Source: Streptomyces marincola
Lineage (GTDB): Bacteria; Actinomycetota; Actinomycetes; Streptomycetales; Streptomycetaceae
NCBI RefSeq assembly: GCF_020410765.1
Contig: NZ_CP084541.1
Coordinates: 62,001-126,000 of the forward strand
Length of the DNA stretch: 64,000 nt
Reading direction: 5' to 3'
The position numbers were made by a program, and so were the translations under genes. Below the pieces are notes generated by a model. It did not search any database. It was not told the DNA's origin and saw nothing but the letters and a program-made list of their open reading frames with translations. This document shows, in pieces, positions 32,944-41,712 of the stretch (positions are counted from its first letter, which is position 1; each line of letters starts with the position of its first letter).

Positions 32944-33894
32944 TCAGCGGGCGGCGGGGGCCAGCGCGTCGACGATGGCGTCGGTGTTGGCGCGCATCAT
33001 CTCCGCGTAGGTGGCGGCGCCTCCGCCCTCGTCGGTCAGCGACTCCGAGTGCAGGGCGACCACCTCGACGTCGAGCCCCGCCTCCTCGGCCAGGACCTCG
33101 GCGAGGCGGTCCGGCTGGGAGGAGTCGGCGAAGACGGCGGGCACGTCGTGCTCGCGGATGGCGCCCGCGAGGGAGTCGAGGTCGGAGGCGCTCGGCGAGG
33201 CGAGTGTCGTTCCGCTGGGGATGACGGCGCCGACGACGTGGAAGTCGTGCCGGTCCGCGAGATAGCCGAACACGTGGTGGTTGGTGACCAGGTCGCGGCG
33301 CTCCTCGGGGATCTCCGCGAACCGCTCCGTCATCCACGTGTCGAGTTCGGCCAGCTCGCCCAGGTAGTCCTCGGTGTTCTCGCGGACCGCCGCCTCGTCG
33401 ACGCCCGGGACGTGCTCGACGACCGCGTCCGAGATCAACTGGACGGCGGCTTCCATGCGTTCGACATCGGTCCAGAAGTGCGGGTCCGGCTGCCCCTCCA
33501 TGGCGTCCGAGGTGTAGGGGAGCGGGTCGACGCCCTCGCCGACGGCGAGGGTGGGCACGTCCTGCCCCTCGGCCGCGTCGACGTGCCGCGCGATGCCCTC
33601 CTCAAGCCCGAGCCCGTTGTGGACGACGAGTCCGGCGCGTTCGATCCCGGCGGCCTGCCGGGCGGACACCCCGAAGGAGTGCGGGTCGGCGCCCGGCGGC
33701 ATCAGGACCGTCACCTCGGCCTGGTCGCCGACGATCTCGCGGGTGACGTCGCCGAGGATGTTGGTGGTGACGACGACGCTCCCCCGGTCCTCCTCCCCGG
33801 CGGCGCAGCCGGTGAGCAGCAGCGGAACGGCGGCGCAGGCCACGAGGAACGGGCGGAGCCGGGCGGGCGCGGAGGGGCGCGTGCGGCGGCTCAC
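32944..33894 (-). CDS. aztC: Zinc ABC transporter substrate-binding lipoprotein (AztC/ZnuA type)
   Basis: A 316-residue cluster A-I binding protein with lipobox LLTGC (Cys30). Metal ligands in the standard places are His72 (PPGADPHSF), His139 (DPHFW), His206 (NHHVFGY) and Asp257 (FADSSQP), the three-His plus carboxylate set of zinc/manganese receptors. The His-rich loop seen in ZnuA is missing, as in AztC, which relies on AztD. Translation begins at GTG 33894, overlapping the stop of the upstream gene by GTGA. Confidence 0.88.
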   Translation of the reverse strand: MSRRTRPSAPARLRPFLVACAAVPLLLTGCAAGEEDRGSVVVTTNILGDVTREIVGDQAEVTVLMPPGADPHSFGVSARQAAGIERAGLVVHNGLGLEEGIARHVDAAEGQDVPTLAVGEGVDPLPYTSDAMEGQPDPHFWTDVERMEAAVQLISDAVVEHVPGVDEAAVRENTEDYLGELAELDTWMTERFAEIPEERRDLVTNHHVFGYLADRHDFHVVGAVIPSGTTLASPSASDLDSLAGAIREHDVPAVFADSSQPDRLAEVLAEEAGLDVEVVALHSESLTDEGGGAATYAEMMRANTDAIVDALAPAAR

Positions 33895-35111
33895 CGGCCC
33901 GTCTCCACCATGTGGTCGGGCGCGAAGTCGAGTTCGAAGGTGCGGGCGACGCGCAGGTCGTCGTTGTAGTCGATCTCGTGCACCGTGCGGGCCGCCGGGT
34001 CGTTGACGTAGGCGCGCGTGGTGTCCGTCTCGATGACGGGCGCCGGCGCGTCGTCCCGCGGCGGCGAGGACAGCAGCGGGGTGCTCGCGGTGCGGTTGCC
34101 GTCGGCGGAGTCGTGGGCGTGCAGCACGCCGTCCTCGGTGAGGACCAGCAGCGTGGACCCGTCGCCCGCGGTGCTCGCGGCCAGCACGGGGCCGGTCTCG
34201 ACCAGCTGCCACGTGCGTTCCGCGAGGTCCAGGGTCCACACGCCGGTGTCGCCCGCCCGCGCGGCCAGGACGTCGCTGCCGGGGCGGTGGGTGAACGCGG
34301 TGGCGCGCGCGTCGTCGCCCGTGCCGTCCGGGTAGGGGATCTCGACGCCGTCGAACGTGCCGTCCTCGTGCGTCACCAGCAGGGCGCCGTCGGCGCAGCC
34401 GAGGACGGCGCCGCGCCGCGTGAGCGCCTGTCCGCGCGGGTCCTCGCAGCGCTCATCCAGCGTGGTGGTCGCGCCGCCGTCCTGCTCGCGGATCTCGACG
34501 GTGCCGTCCTCTGCGGTCGGCACGAGCAGGCCGCCCTCGAACGGCACGGCCGCGGCTCCCGCGGAGACGGCCGCGGTCCCGGCCTCTTCGAGCCGGCCGT
34601 CGTCGAGCGCGGCCCGGTCCAGGAGGTGGACGGAGCCGTCGTCGAGGGTCAGGGCCGTCACGGAGGCGTCGCCGTGGACGCCGGCGGGGCCGCCCACCGG
34701 CAGGCTGCCGACGCCGTGGGCGGGGGCGCGGTAGTGGTGGACGTGGTCGCCGTGGTCGACCGTCCAGCTCCCGCCGTCCACGACGTGCACCTCATCGCCC
34801 GCCGAGGCCAGGTAGGCGAACCTGCCGTCCTGGTGCATGCCGGTCACCTCCCCCGCGTTCTCGATCTCGACGACGTCCTCGGTGGTCAGGTCGAGGACGG
34901 CGGCCCGGCCCGTGGCCGACTCGGCCAGCACCAGGCGGGGTTGCGTGCCCGCGGTCTCCTCCGCTCCCTCGACGTAGCCGTGCGGGACGGCCTCGTCGGC
35001 GGGCGCGGCGTCCGTGCCGCCCTCGTCGTCCCCGCCGCCGGCGCAGCCGGCGAGCAGGGCGGTGGCCGCGATGGCGGCCGTGATGGCTCCGGTGGTCCGG
35101 CTGGATATCAC
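33891..35111 (-). CDS. Second AztD-like propeller lipoprotein of the zinc operon
   Basis: A 406-residue lipoprotein with lipobox LLAGC (Cys23) and beta-propeller repeats (GRAAVLDLTTEDVVEIE, DEVHVVDGGSWTVDH, GVWTLDLAERTW). It resembles AztD in fold but differs clearly in sequence from the 31685 gene. A histidine cluster, DHGDHVHHYRAPAH at about residues 118-131, is a strong zinc-binding candidate. GTG 35111 overlaps the permease stop by GTGA and its own stop overlaps the receptor start, so permease, this gene and receptor are translated as one unit. Confidence 0.78.
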   Translation of the reverse strand: MISSRTTGAITAAIAATALLAGCAGGGDDEGGTDAAPADEAVPHGYVEGAEETAGTQPRLVLAESATGRAAVLDLTTEDVVEIENAGEVTGMHQDGRFAYLASAGDEVHVVDGGSWTVDHGDHVHHYRAPAHGVGSLPVGGPAGVHGDASVTALTLDDGSVHLLDRAALDDGRLEEAGTAAVSAGAAAVPFEGGLLVPTAEDGTVEIREQDGGATTTLDERCEDPRGQALTRRGAVLGCADGALLVTHEDGTFDGVEIPYPDGTGDDARATAFTHRPGSDVLAARAGDTGVWTLDLAERTWQLVETGPVLAASTAGDGSTLLVLTEDGVLHAHDSADGNRTASTPLLSSPPRDDAPAPVIETDTTRAYVNDPAARTVHEIDYNDDLRVARTFELDFAPDHMVETGR

Positions 35112-35986
35112 GATGCGTGCTCGACTTCCCGTTCCATGGTGGTTTCGTGTGCGGCGGCCGTGGGGCCGCGCCGCAGGTCCCGCAGCGCGGCGGCCCCGGC
35201 CGCGAGGAAGAAGGCGGTCACGGCGACCGCCGCGATGGTGGCGCCCGCGGCGGTGCCCGCGTGCCAGGAGATGACGAGGCCGAGCACGGTCGAGACGGTG
35301 CCGACGGCGGCGGCTCCGAGCATGACCAGCGGGATGCGCCCGGCCCACAGGGCCGCCGCCGCGGGCGGCGCGATCAGCAGGCCGAGGACGAGCAGGGTCC
35401 CGACCACGTGGAACGAGGCCACGATGGCCAGCGTCATCAGGCCGAGCAGCGTCGCGTGTGCCGCGCCGGGCCGCAGGCCCAGGGTGCCCGCCTTGCGCGG
35501 GTCGAACGCGAGGGCCGTGAACGCCCGGTGCCCCAGCGCGGAGACGGCCACGACGACGGCGAGCGCGAGCGCGAGGTTGCGCAGGTCCTGCGGGCGGACC
35601 GCGAGCACGTCCCCGAAGAGGAACGCGGTGAGGTCGACCGCGAAGGACTCCGAGTGCGACACGATGATGACGCCCGCGGAGAGCATGCCGACGAACAGCA
35701 GGCCGATGCTCGTGTCGCCGGAGAGCCGGGGGAAGCGCGTGAGCGCCGCGACCCCGAGCGCCATCGTCGCCGCGCTGGCCGCGGCCCCGAGGACGAGGCT
35801 GCCGCCGAGCAGCGAGGCGAGGGCGACGCCGGGCAGCATGCCGTGCGCCATGGCGTCACCGAGGAACGCCGTCCCGCGCAGCACGACCCACGTGCCGACG
35901 GGGGCGCAGATGAGGGACACCAGAACGCCGCCCCACAGCGCCCGCTGCACGAAGGACACCTCGAACGGCTCGAACAACCACTCCAT
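35108..35986 (-). CDS. aztB: Zinc ABC transporter permease (AztB/ZnuB type)
   Basis: A 292-residue protein of the ABC-3 family with about eight transmembrane helices. GTAFLGDAMAHGMLPGVAL is the conserved early segment, RLSGDTSIGLLFVGML and VASFHVVGTLLVLGLLIAPP are later hallmarks. It carries zinc through the membrane with the ATPase at 36038. The ATG at 35986 is chosen; a GTG at 35995 is in frame. Neither has a Shine-Dalgarno sequence, and the TATAGA element at 36001-35996 would place the transcript start almost at the ATG, so a leaderless message is likely. Confidence 0.88.
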   Translation of the reverse strand: MEWLFEPFEVSFVQRALWGGVLVSLICAPVGTWVVLRGTAFLGDAMAHGMLPGVALASLLGGSLVLGAAASAATMALGVAALTRFPRLSGDTSIGLLFVGMLSAGVIIVSHSESFAVDLTAFLFGDVLAVRPQDLRNLALALAVVVAVSALGHRAFTALAFDPRKAGTLGLRPGAAHATLLGLMTLAIVASFHVVGTLLVLGLLIAPPAAAALWAGRIPLVMLGAAAVGTVSTVLGLVISWHAGTAAGATIAAVAVTAFFLAAGAAALRDLRRGPTAAAHETTMEREVEHAS

Positions 35987-35995
35987 GCGGAGCAC

Positions 35996-36003
35996 TCTAT
36001 AGT
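35996..36003. promoter_or_regulatory. Overlapping divergent -10 elements
   Basis: TATAGT reads rightward at 35998-36003 and TATAGA leftward at 36001-35996. They share the palindromic core CTATAG, so the two zinc-gene promoters appear to use the same bases as -10 elements in opposite directions. Confidence 0.45.
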
Positions 36004-36017
36004 GAAAATGATTATCA
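36003..36017. promoter_or_regulatory. Zur box
   Basis: TGAAAATGATTATCA is a 7-1-7 inverted repeat with six of seven positions matching, and closely resembles actinobacterial Zur sites. It abuts the shared -10 region of the divergent aztB and aztA genes, so zinc-loaded Zur would shut off both directions. Confidence 0.8.
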
Positions 36018-36037
36018 GACGCACGAGGTGGAATGTG

Positions 36038-36796
36038 ATGCGCGACTCAGAACAGCCCCCGATCGATCTGCGCGCGGTGTCCGCCGGTTACGCCGGCCGG
36101 CCCGTCCTGCGCGACCTCACCGCGCACCTGCCGCACGCCCGCGTGACCGCCCTGGTGGGCCCGAACGGGGCCGGCAAGTCCACCCTGCTCTCGGTGCTCG
36201 CCGGCGTCCTCGCCCCGCTGGCCGGCAGCGTCACGGGCCTCGGGCCCGGGCGCCCGGCGCTGGTCGTGCAGCGCAGCTCCGTTCCCGACACGCTCCCGCT
36301 GACCGTGCGGGAGGCCGTCGGCATGGGGCGCTGGGCCGACCTGGGGCTCTGGCGCCGCCGGACGGCGCGCGACCGGGAACTCGTCGAGGACGCCATGGCC
36401 AGGCTCGGCATCACGGACCTGGCGGGGCGTCAACTCGGGTCGCTCTCCGGGGGGCAGCGCCAGCGCGTCCTCGTGGCGCAGGCGCTCGCGCAGCGCCCCG
36501 GGCTGCTCCTGCTGGACGAGCCGACGTCGGGGCTCGACCAGGACGCGCACACGCGCATCGCCGACGTGCTCGACGCGGCGGGCGCCGAGGGCGTCACCGT
36601 GGTCCACGCGACCCACGACATGGACCTGGCCCTGCGGGCCGACCACTGCCTCCTCCTCGGGCGCGGCCGGCTCCTGGCCGCCGGCGCCCCTGACCAGGTG
36701 CTGACCTCGCGGGACATGCACGTGGCCTGGGGCCTGCCCGCCGCCGCGGGGACCAGGACCGCGCCCGCGGGGCCGCCCGGCCCCGCGGGCGGGTGA
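36038..36796 (+). CDS. aztA: Zinc ABC transporter ATP-binding protein (AztA/ZnuC type)
   Basis: A 252-residue ABC ATPase with Walker A GPNGAGKST, signature LSGGQRQRV, Walker B LLLLDEPTSGLD and the H-loop VVHATHDMD. It powers the permease encoded divergently. GAGGTGG lies 6 nt before the ATG at 36038 (a GTG at 36035 is also possible). It is the only rightward gene of the locus and shares the Zur-controlled promoter region of about 50 bp. The C-terminal 25 residues are Pro/Gly-rich. Confidence 0.9.
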   Translation: MRDSEQPPIDLRAVSAGYAGRPVLRDLTAHLPHARVTALVGPNGAGKSTLLSVLAGVLAPLAGSVTGLGPGRPALVVQRSSVPDTLPLTVREAVGMGRWADLGLWRRRTARDRELVEDAMARLGITDLAGRQLGSLSGGQRQRVLVAQALAQRPGLLLLDEPTSGLDQDAHTRIADVLDAAGAEGVTVVHATHDMDLALRADHCLLLGRGRLLAAGAPDQVLTSRDMHVAWGLPAAAGTRTAPAGPPGPAGG

Positions 36797-36830
36797 CCCC
36801 GCCGGGGGCGGCGAGGGGCGGCAGGCCGGG

Positions 36831-36855
36831 GCCGTGGCGACGCAGCGGCCACGGC
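36831..36855. terminator. Bidirectional terminator between aztA and the kinase gene
   Basis: GCCGTGGC and GCCACGGC pair over 8 bp with a 9-nt loop, between two converging genes. Confidence 0.55.
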
Positions 36856-36880
36856 AACGGGGCCGCCCGGGCCGCGCCGG

Positions 36881-38887
36881 TCAGCTGCCGGCGTTCACCG
36901 TGGGCCAGTCGATGGCGGCCTCGGAGATGTGCCAGCGGTCGAGCAGTTCCGCGTAGGTGCCGTCCCGCACCAGCTCGCCGACGGCCGCGGCGACGGCCTC
37001 GCGCAGCTCGTCCTGCCCGCGCGGCACGGCGATGCCCCGCAGGCCGCGCTGCTCGTCCGGGTACCCCACGCTCAGCCCGCTCTCGGGGTGCCGCCCCGCC
37101 CAGTAGGCGATCTGGGAGTAGAGCACCACGGCGGCATCGGCCTCCCCGGCCGCGATCGCCTCGCCCATCGCGTCGCGCGTGGGCAGGGGCAGGACCTCGA
37201 CGGGCTCGGGGCAGTCGGCGGTGTGCTCGCGCACCATGCCCTCCATGAACTCCCCCTCGTAGGTGGCCAGCGTCATGCCGCACAGTTCGTCGAACAGTCC
37301 CGCGCGCTCCGGGTCCCCGCTGAGCACGGCCCAGCCGTCCGAGTAGTGGTTCACGAGGTCCACGCCCAGGGCCTCCCGTTCCTCCGGGGTGTCGGGGTAC
37401 CCCGCCATCGCGATGTGCGCGGCGGCGTCCCCGCCCTCCCTGACCGCCGCCCGTGCGGCGTTCTCGGAATCGCCGGCCAGTGAGAAGTCGACATGGACGC
37501 CCAGCCGTCTCCCGACGGCCCACGCGAGATCGATCTCGAAACCGACCGGTTCGCCGTCCTCGACGAAGAGCACCGGCTGCGACTCCGACGCCACGTGCAC
37601 GGTGAGGCCCCCCGCCTCGCGCACGTCCTCGGGCACGAGGTGGGACAGCGGCGCTCCGGCCGGATCCGCGTCCCCGCCCTGCCCGGCCGTCTCACCCGCG
37701 GCGTCCGGCCGCCGCTCCCCTCCCCCGCCACCGGTGTTCAGCACGATCAGCGGAACGGCCACGGCGAGCGCGAGGGCGCCCAGGGCCGCCGCCCACAGCG
37801 CGGAACGGGCGCCGCGCCGCGGTGGCGCGGCCGGCGCGGGCGGGGTCGCCGGCAGGGAAGGGTCGGACGCGTACGTGGTCTGGTCCCCGTACCGGGGTGG
37901 CGTGTTCCCGAGCGGCCGGCCGAGCGGCGCGGGCCGGTCCGAGGGACCGGGCCCCCAGGCCGCGGCGGCCACGTCGACGGCGCCGGGGCCGTCGAGGGCC
38001 AGCAGGTCGGCGGCGTGGCGGCCCAGCCGGGCCGCCAGCGCGGCGGGCAGCCAGAACTCCGTACCGGCCCGGTCCTCGGCCAGCGGCACGATCTCGGCCA
38101 GGGCCGGGCGGGCGCCGGCCTCCTTGGCCAGGCAGCGGGTCACGAACGCGCGCAGTTCGCCGGTCAGCCGGCCGCGCTCGGGGCCGAGTTGGGGCGCCTC
38201 GTACATCACCCGGTAGAGCACGGTGTGCATTTGGGCGCCGTCCCAGGAGAACGGGTCGAAGCCGGTCGCGGCGTAGGCGAGCACCGCGCCCAGCGCGAAC
38301 ACGTCCGCCGCGCCGGTCAGCTCCTCACCCCTGATCTGCTCGGGGGGCATGTAGCCGGGCGAGCCGACCATGGCGCCGGTGCGCGTCACCGAACTGGCGT
38401 CCACGGCGCGCGCGATGCCGAAGTCGATGACCTTGGGCCCTTCGAGCGTCACCATCACGTTCGAGGGCTTGAGGTCCCGGTGGATCAGCCCGTTGCCGTG
38501 GATCTCGGTGAGTGCCTGCGCGAGGCCGAGCGCGAGCGCCCACACCGCGTGCTCGGCCAGGGGCCCGTGCCACGCGTCCACGAGCTGCCGCAGGGGAACG
38601 CCCGCCACGTAGCCGGTGGCGACCCAGGGGACGGCCGATTCGGTGTCGCTGTCGAGCACGGGGGCCGTCCACAGGCCGCCGACCCGCCGGGCCGCCGCGA
38701 CCTCCGCGCGGAACCGGCGCCTGAAGTCCGGCTCCCGGGCCAGTTCTTGGTGCACGACCTTGACCGCGACCATCCGCCCGCCCTGCGAACGCCCCAGGAA
38801 GACCTGCCCCATGCCCCCCGCGCCCAGCCGCCCGAGCAGTCGGTACGGGCCGATCGCCGGCGGGTCCCCGGGCAGCAGCGCCTCCAC
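36881..38887 (-). CDS. Transmembrane Ser/Thr kinase fused to an extracellular solute-binding domain
   Basis: A 668-residue protein. Residues ~14-270 are a Hanks-type kinase: LGAGGMGQVF loop, Lys43 in AVKVV, HRDLKPSN with catalytic Asp138, DFG at 155-157, activation segment ending SPGYMPPEQ. A Pro-rich linker and one transmembrane helix (about 362-384) follow. Outside, residues ~422-660 form a family 3 (amino-acid type) periplasmic-binding fold: EDGEPVGFEIDLAWAVGRRL, HIAMAGYPDTPEEREAL, VVLYSQIAYW. GGAGG precedes GTG 38887 by 7 nt. The layout implies a receptor kinase gated by a small ligand; ligand and substrates are unknown. Confidence 0.88.
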   Translation of the reverse strand: MEALLPGDPPAIGPYRLLGRLGAGGMGQVFLGRSQGGRMVAVKVVHQELAREPDFRRRFRAEVAAARRVGGLWTAPVLDSDTESAVPWVATGYVAGVPLRQLVDAWHGPLAEHAVWALALGLAQALTEIHGNGLIHRDLKPSNVMVTLEGPKVIDFGIARAVDASSVTRTGAMVGSPGYMPPEQIRGEELTGAADVFALGAVLAYAATGFDPFSWDGAQMHTVLYRVMYEAPQLGPERGRLTGELRAFVTRCLAKEAGARPALAEIVPLAEDRAGTEFWLPAALAARLGRHAADLLALDGPGAVDVAAAAWGPGPSDRPAPLGRPLGNTPPRYGDQTTYASDPSLPATPPAPAAPPRRGARSALWAAALGALALAVAVPLIVLNTGGGGGERRPDAAGETAGQGGDADPAGAPLSHLVPEDVREAGGLTVHVASESQPVLFVEDGEPVGFEIDLAWAVGRRLGVHVDFSLAGDSENAARAAVREGGDAAAHIAMAGYPDTPEEREALGVDLVNHYSDGWAVLSGDPERAGLFDELCGMTLATYEGEFMEGMVREHTADCPEPVEVLPLPTRDAMGEAIAAGEADAAVVLYSQIAYWAGRHPESGLSVGYPDEQRGLRGIAVPRGQDELREAVAAAVGELVRDGTYAELLDRWHISEAAIDWPTVNAGS

Positions 38888-39127
38888 CGTGCATCCTCCA
38901 ACACCCACTTCAGCGGCACGCGGGCGCGGTCGGGTGCCGGTCACCCGCTCGCACGCGCGGTGGCACGGTCCGGCCGCTCGCCGCCGCGTTCCGTCGTCCG
39001 TCCGGGCTCCGACCGTACACCTGCCGGATCTGTTCCACCGGCCCTTCACACGGCGACCACCGGAACAGGCCGGTTCCTCCGCCATCCGGAAGCCCGCACG
39101 TCAACTGCGCTTTGACGCGAACGGGTT

Positions 39128-39161
39128 GGGCGCCGCGGCGGAGTTGCCCGCCGCGGCGCCC
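39128..39161 (-). terminator. Terminator of the MFS pump gene
   Basis: GGGCGCCGCGGCGG and CCGCCGCGGCGCCC form a perfect 14-bp stem with a 6-nt loop, 20 bp past the stop at 39181. Confidence 0.75.
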
Positions 39162-39180
39162 GCGGGGAGGGCGCGGGGGC

Positions 39181-40761
39181 CTACGCGCGCCGGGCGGAGC
39201 CACCGACGCGCCCCACGAGGAAGACGGCGACCAGGACGAGCCCGGCGGCGACCAGGAGGGCGCCGACTCCGGCGTAGACGCGCAGGCCGTTCGCCACCGC
39301 CTCCTGAACGGCGTCGTGCAGGGCGGGACCGTGCACGGCGAGCCCCTCGGCCGTGTCGACGCCCGCGTGCACGCTGGACCGCGCGGCCTCCGCGTCCGGC
39401 TCGGGCACCCCGGGGGGCATGGCGCCTGAGAGCGTGGCGCGGTAGACGACCGTGCCGATCGCGCCGCCCGCCGCGACCCCGAGCGCCGTGCCCAGTTCCC
39501 CGCCCACCTCCTGGACCGCCGCGACGGAACCCGTCCGCCCCTCCGGCGCGCTCGTGATGATGAGATCGCTGATCAGCGCCATCGCCATGCCCTGGCCGAG
39601 CCCGATGACCGAGGCCGCGGCGGCCACCACGGGCAGGGCCGCGTCCGCCACCGCGACCAGGGCGACGAGCACCGCGCCCGCCACCGTGACGGCGAGCCCG
39701 TAGGCGACGACCACCGCGGGGCGCGCACGCGCGGCGAGCATGGGGGCGAGCAGGGCTCCCGCGATGTTCACCACGATGTACGGCAGCGTCCACAGCCCGG
39801 CCGCCAGGGGCGTAAGGCCGCCGCTCCACTGGAGGTACTGCGTCAACAGGTAGAACGTGCCGACCATGCCGACGCCCACGAGCAGCAGCGTGGCCAGGGC
39901 GGCGGCCACCCGCCGGTCGGCGAGCAGGGCGAGGTCGAACAGCGGGTCGCGCAGCTCCCGTTGCCTGCGCACGAAGACGCCGAGGACCCCGAGGCCGATG
40001 GCGGCGACCGCGAGGTTTGGCCAGACCGAGCCGGTGCCGGTCTCCTGGCCGGCGGCCAGTTCCTGCAACCCGTAGACCAGCGCGAGCGTGCCGGACACGG
40101 ACAGCGCGACGCTGGCCACGTCGAGGCGCGCACGCGCCCGCTCGCCGCTCTCGGGCAGCAGTCGGGGGCCGGCGGACAGGAGGAGCAGCATCGGGGGCAC
40201 GTTGATGAGGAACACCGAGCCCCACCAGAAGACTTCGAGCAGCAGGCCGCCGATCAGCGGCCCGATCGCACCGCCGACGGAGAACGCGCTGAACATGATG
40301 GCGATGGCCATGCGGCGCTGGCCGTCGTCGCGGAACATCGTCTTCAGCAGCGAGAAGAGCGACGGCATCAAGGTGGCGCCCGCGACGCCGAGCAGGGCGC
40401 GCACGACGATGAGCATCGTGGGCGAGGTGGCGAAGGCGGCGGCGACCGAGAGCGCCGCGAACGCCGTCGAGCCGAACAGCAGCAGGCGCCTGGGCCCGAC
40501 GCGGTCCCCGAGCCGGCCCATGGTCACCAGGCAGCCCGCGATCAGGAACCCGTAGACGTGCACGATCCACAACGACTCGGCCGCGTTCGCGTCGAGGTCC
40601 GCGCTGAGCGTGGGCAGGGCGAAGAACAGCACGGTCAGGTCGGTCGACAGCATCAGCATGGGCAGCACCAGGACGGCGAGTCCGGCCCACTCGCGCGCGG
40701 TGGCCCGCGCCGGGGGCGTCCCGCCGCCCTCCTGCCGCACGGGCGCGGCTGCCCCGCTCAT
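39181..40761 (-). CDS. MFS drug exporter, DHA2 (14-helix) family
   Basis: A 526-residue transporter with about 14 hydrophobic segments. LSTDLTVLFFALPTLSADL is the TM1 motif of the QacA/DHA2 group, GRLGDRVGPRRLLLFG motif A, and AFSVGGAIGPLIGGLLLEVF motif C, characteristic of drug/H+ antiporters. It probably exports toxic compounds and is divergent from a TetR gene, a common repressor-pump pair. The nearest indolocarbazole gene is 26 kb away, so a link to that product is not suggested. Confidence 0.9.
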   Translation of the reverse strand: MSGAAAPVRQEGGGTPPARATAREWAGLAVLVLPMLMLSTDLTVLFFALPTLSADLDANAAESLWIVHVYGFLIAGCLVTMGRLGDRVGPRRLLLFGSTAFAALSVAAAFATSPTMLIVVRALLGVAGATLMPSLFSLLKTMFRDDGQRRMAIAIMFSAFSVGGAIGPLIGGLLLEVFWWGSVFLINVPPMLLLLSAGPRLLPESGERARARLDVASVALSVSGTLALVYGLQELAAGQETGTGSVWPNLAVAAIGLGVLGVFVRRQRELRDPLFDLALLADRRVAAALATLLLVGVGMVGTFYLLTQYLQWSGGLTPLAAGLWTLPYIVVNIAGALLAPMLAARARPAVVVAYGLAVTVAGAVLVALVAVADAALPVVAAAASVIGLGQGMAMALISDLIITSAPEGRTGSVAAVQEVGGELGTALGVAAGGAIGTVVYRATLSGAMPPGVPEPDAEAARSSVHAGVDTAEGLAVHGPALHDAVQEAVANGLRVYAGVGALLVAAGLVLVAVFLVGRVGGSARRA

Positions 40762-40944
40762 CGGTCCCGCCCCGCGGGTGCGGGAGTGCGCTCGGTGGTG
40801 GTCCTCATGACCGGCTCCTTCGCGAGTTCCGTTCCATCTCGCAACGTAACGATACTCGACGGCGGACGCGCCGCCCACCGCCGCCCGGCCGACCGGGGCC
40901 GCTCGGCGGCCCGGAGCAGCGGAGCACTGGAGTACTGTGGCCCG

Positions 40945-41646
40945 ATGTCCAACCGGCGCGGTGCCACCGGGCGGGGCGGCGGCGGACGGCCCCGGGACCC
41001 GCAGATCGACCACGCCGTGCTCACGGCGGCCCTTGAGGTGCTCGACGAGGCGGGCTACGCCGGCCTGAGCCTCGAAGAGGTCGCGCGGCGCGCCGGGACC
41101 TCGCGGCCGGCGATCTACCGCCGCTGGTCGGGGCGCGCCCCGCTGGCGCTCGCCGCGATCGCGAGCCGCCTCGACGTGCCGTCCCCGCCGGACACCGGCT
41201 GCACCCTGTGCGACCTCGGCGAGAGCTTCAACGTGTTCCTCGCCGCCTACCGCACGATCCGGCCGGACGTGCTCAGCAGCCTCTACGCCGAGTGCGCCCC
41301 CGACCCGCGGCTGCGGGCGCGTTACCTGGAGACCGTGGTCGAGCCGTCCCGCCGGGCGGTCGGCAGCACGCTCGACCGGGCCGTGGCGCGCGGGGACCTG
41401 CGGGCCGGCACGGACCGGGAGCAGCTGCTCGACATCGTCGGGGCGCTCGTGCACTACCGCGCCCTGTTCGGTCCCCGGCACCTCACCGACGCCGAGGCCG
41501 AACGGGCCATCGAGGTCCTGCTGCGCGGCGCGGCCGTGGACTACGCGGCACTGGTGGCCCACAGCGAAGCGCTCGAACAGGAGCACCGCGGCGCGGCCGA
41601 CGCCCAGCACGTGCACCTGGAGTCCGAGCGGCCCGCCCCCCGCTGA
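40945..41646 (+). CDS. TetR-family regulator of the adjacent pump
   Basis: A 233-residue regulator with N-terminal helix-turn-helix LSLEEVARRAGTSRPAIYRR (about 46-65) and a C-terminal ligand domain (LDIVGALVHYRALFGPRHLT). The divergent position, with about 180 bp to the pump start, suggests it represses the pump gene and itself. Two short direct repeats GGAGYACTG (40921-40937 region) lie just before its start and could be part of an operator. Confidence 0.88.
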   Translation: MSNRRGATGRGGGGRPRDPQIDHAVLTAALEVLDEAGYAGLSLEEVARRAGTSRPAIYRRWSGRAPLALAAIASRLDVPSPPDTGCTLCDLGESFNVFLAAYRTIRPDVLSSLYAECAPDPRLRARYLETVVEPSRRAVGSTLDRAVARGDLRAGTDREQLLDIVGALVHYRALFGPRHLTDAEAERAIEVLLRGAAVDYAALVAHSEALEQEHRGAADAQHVHLESERPAPR

Positions 41647-41665
41647 GGCCCGCCGCGGGGCCCGG

Positions 41666-41695
41666 CGCCGCGCGGCCCACGGGCACGGCGCGGCG
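41666..41695. terminator. Hairpin between TetR and Rrf2 genes
   Basis: CGCCGCGC and GCGCGGCG pair over 8 bp with a 14-nt loop between two converging genes; the long loop makes this only moderately convincing. Confidence 0.4.
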
Positions 41696-41712
41696 CGGCC
41701 GGACGGCGCGGG

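Noticed and set aside
39181..40761. The DHA2 pump as exporter of the indolocarbazole
   Set aside because: It is 26 kb from the cluster and paired with its own TetR regulator.
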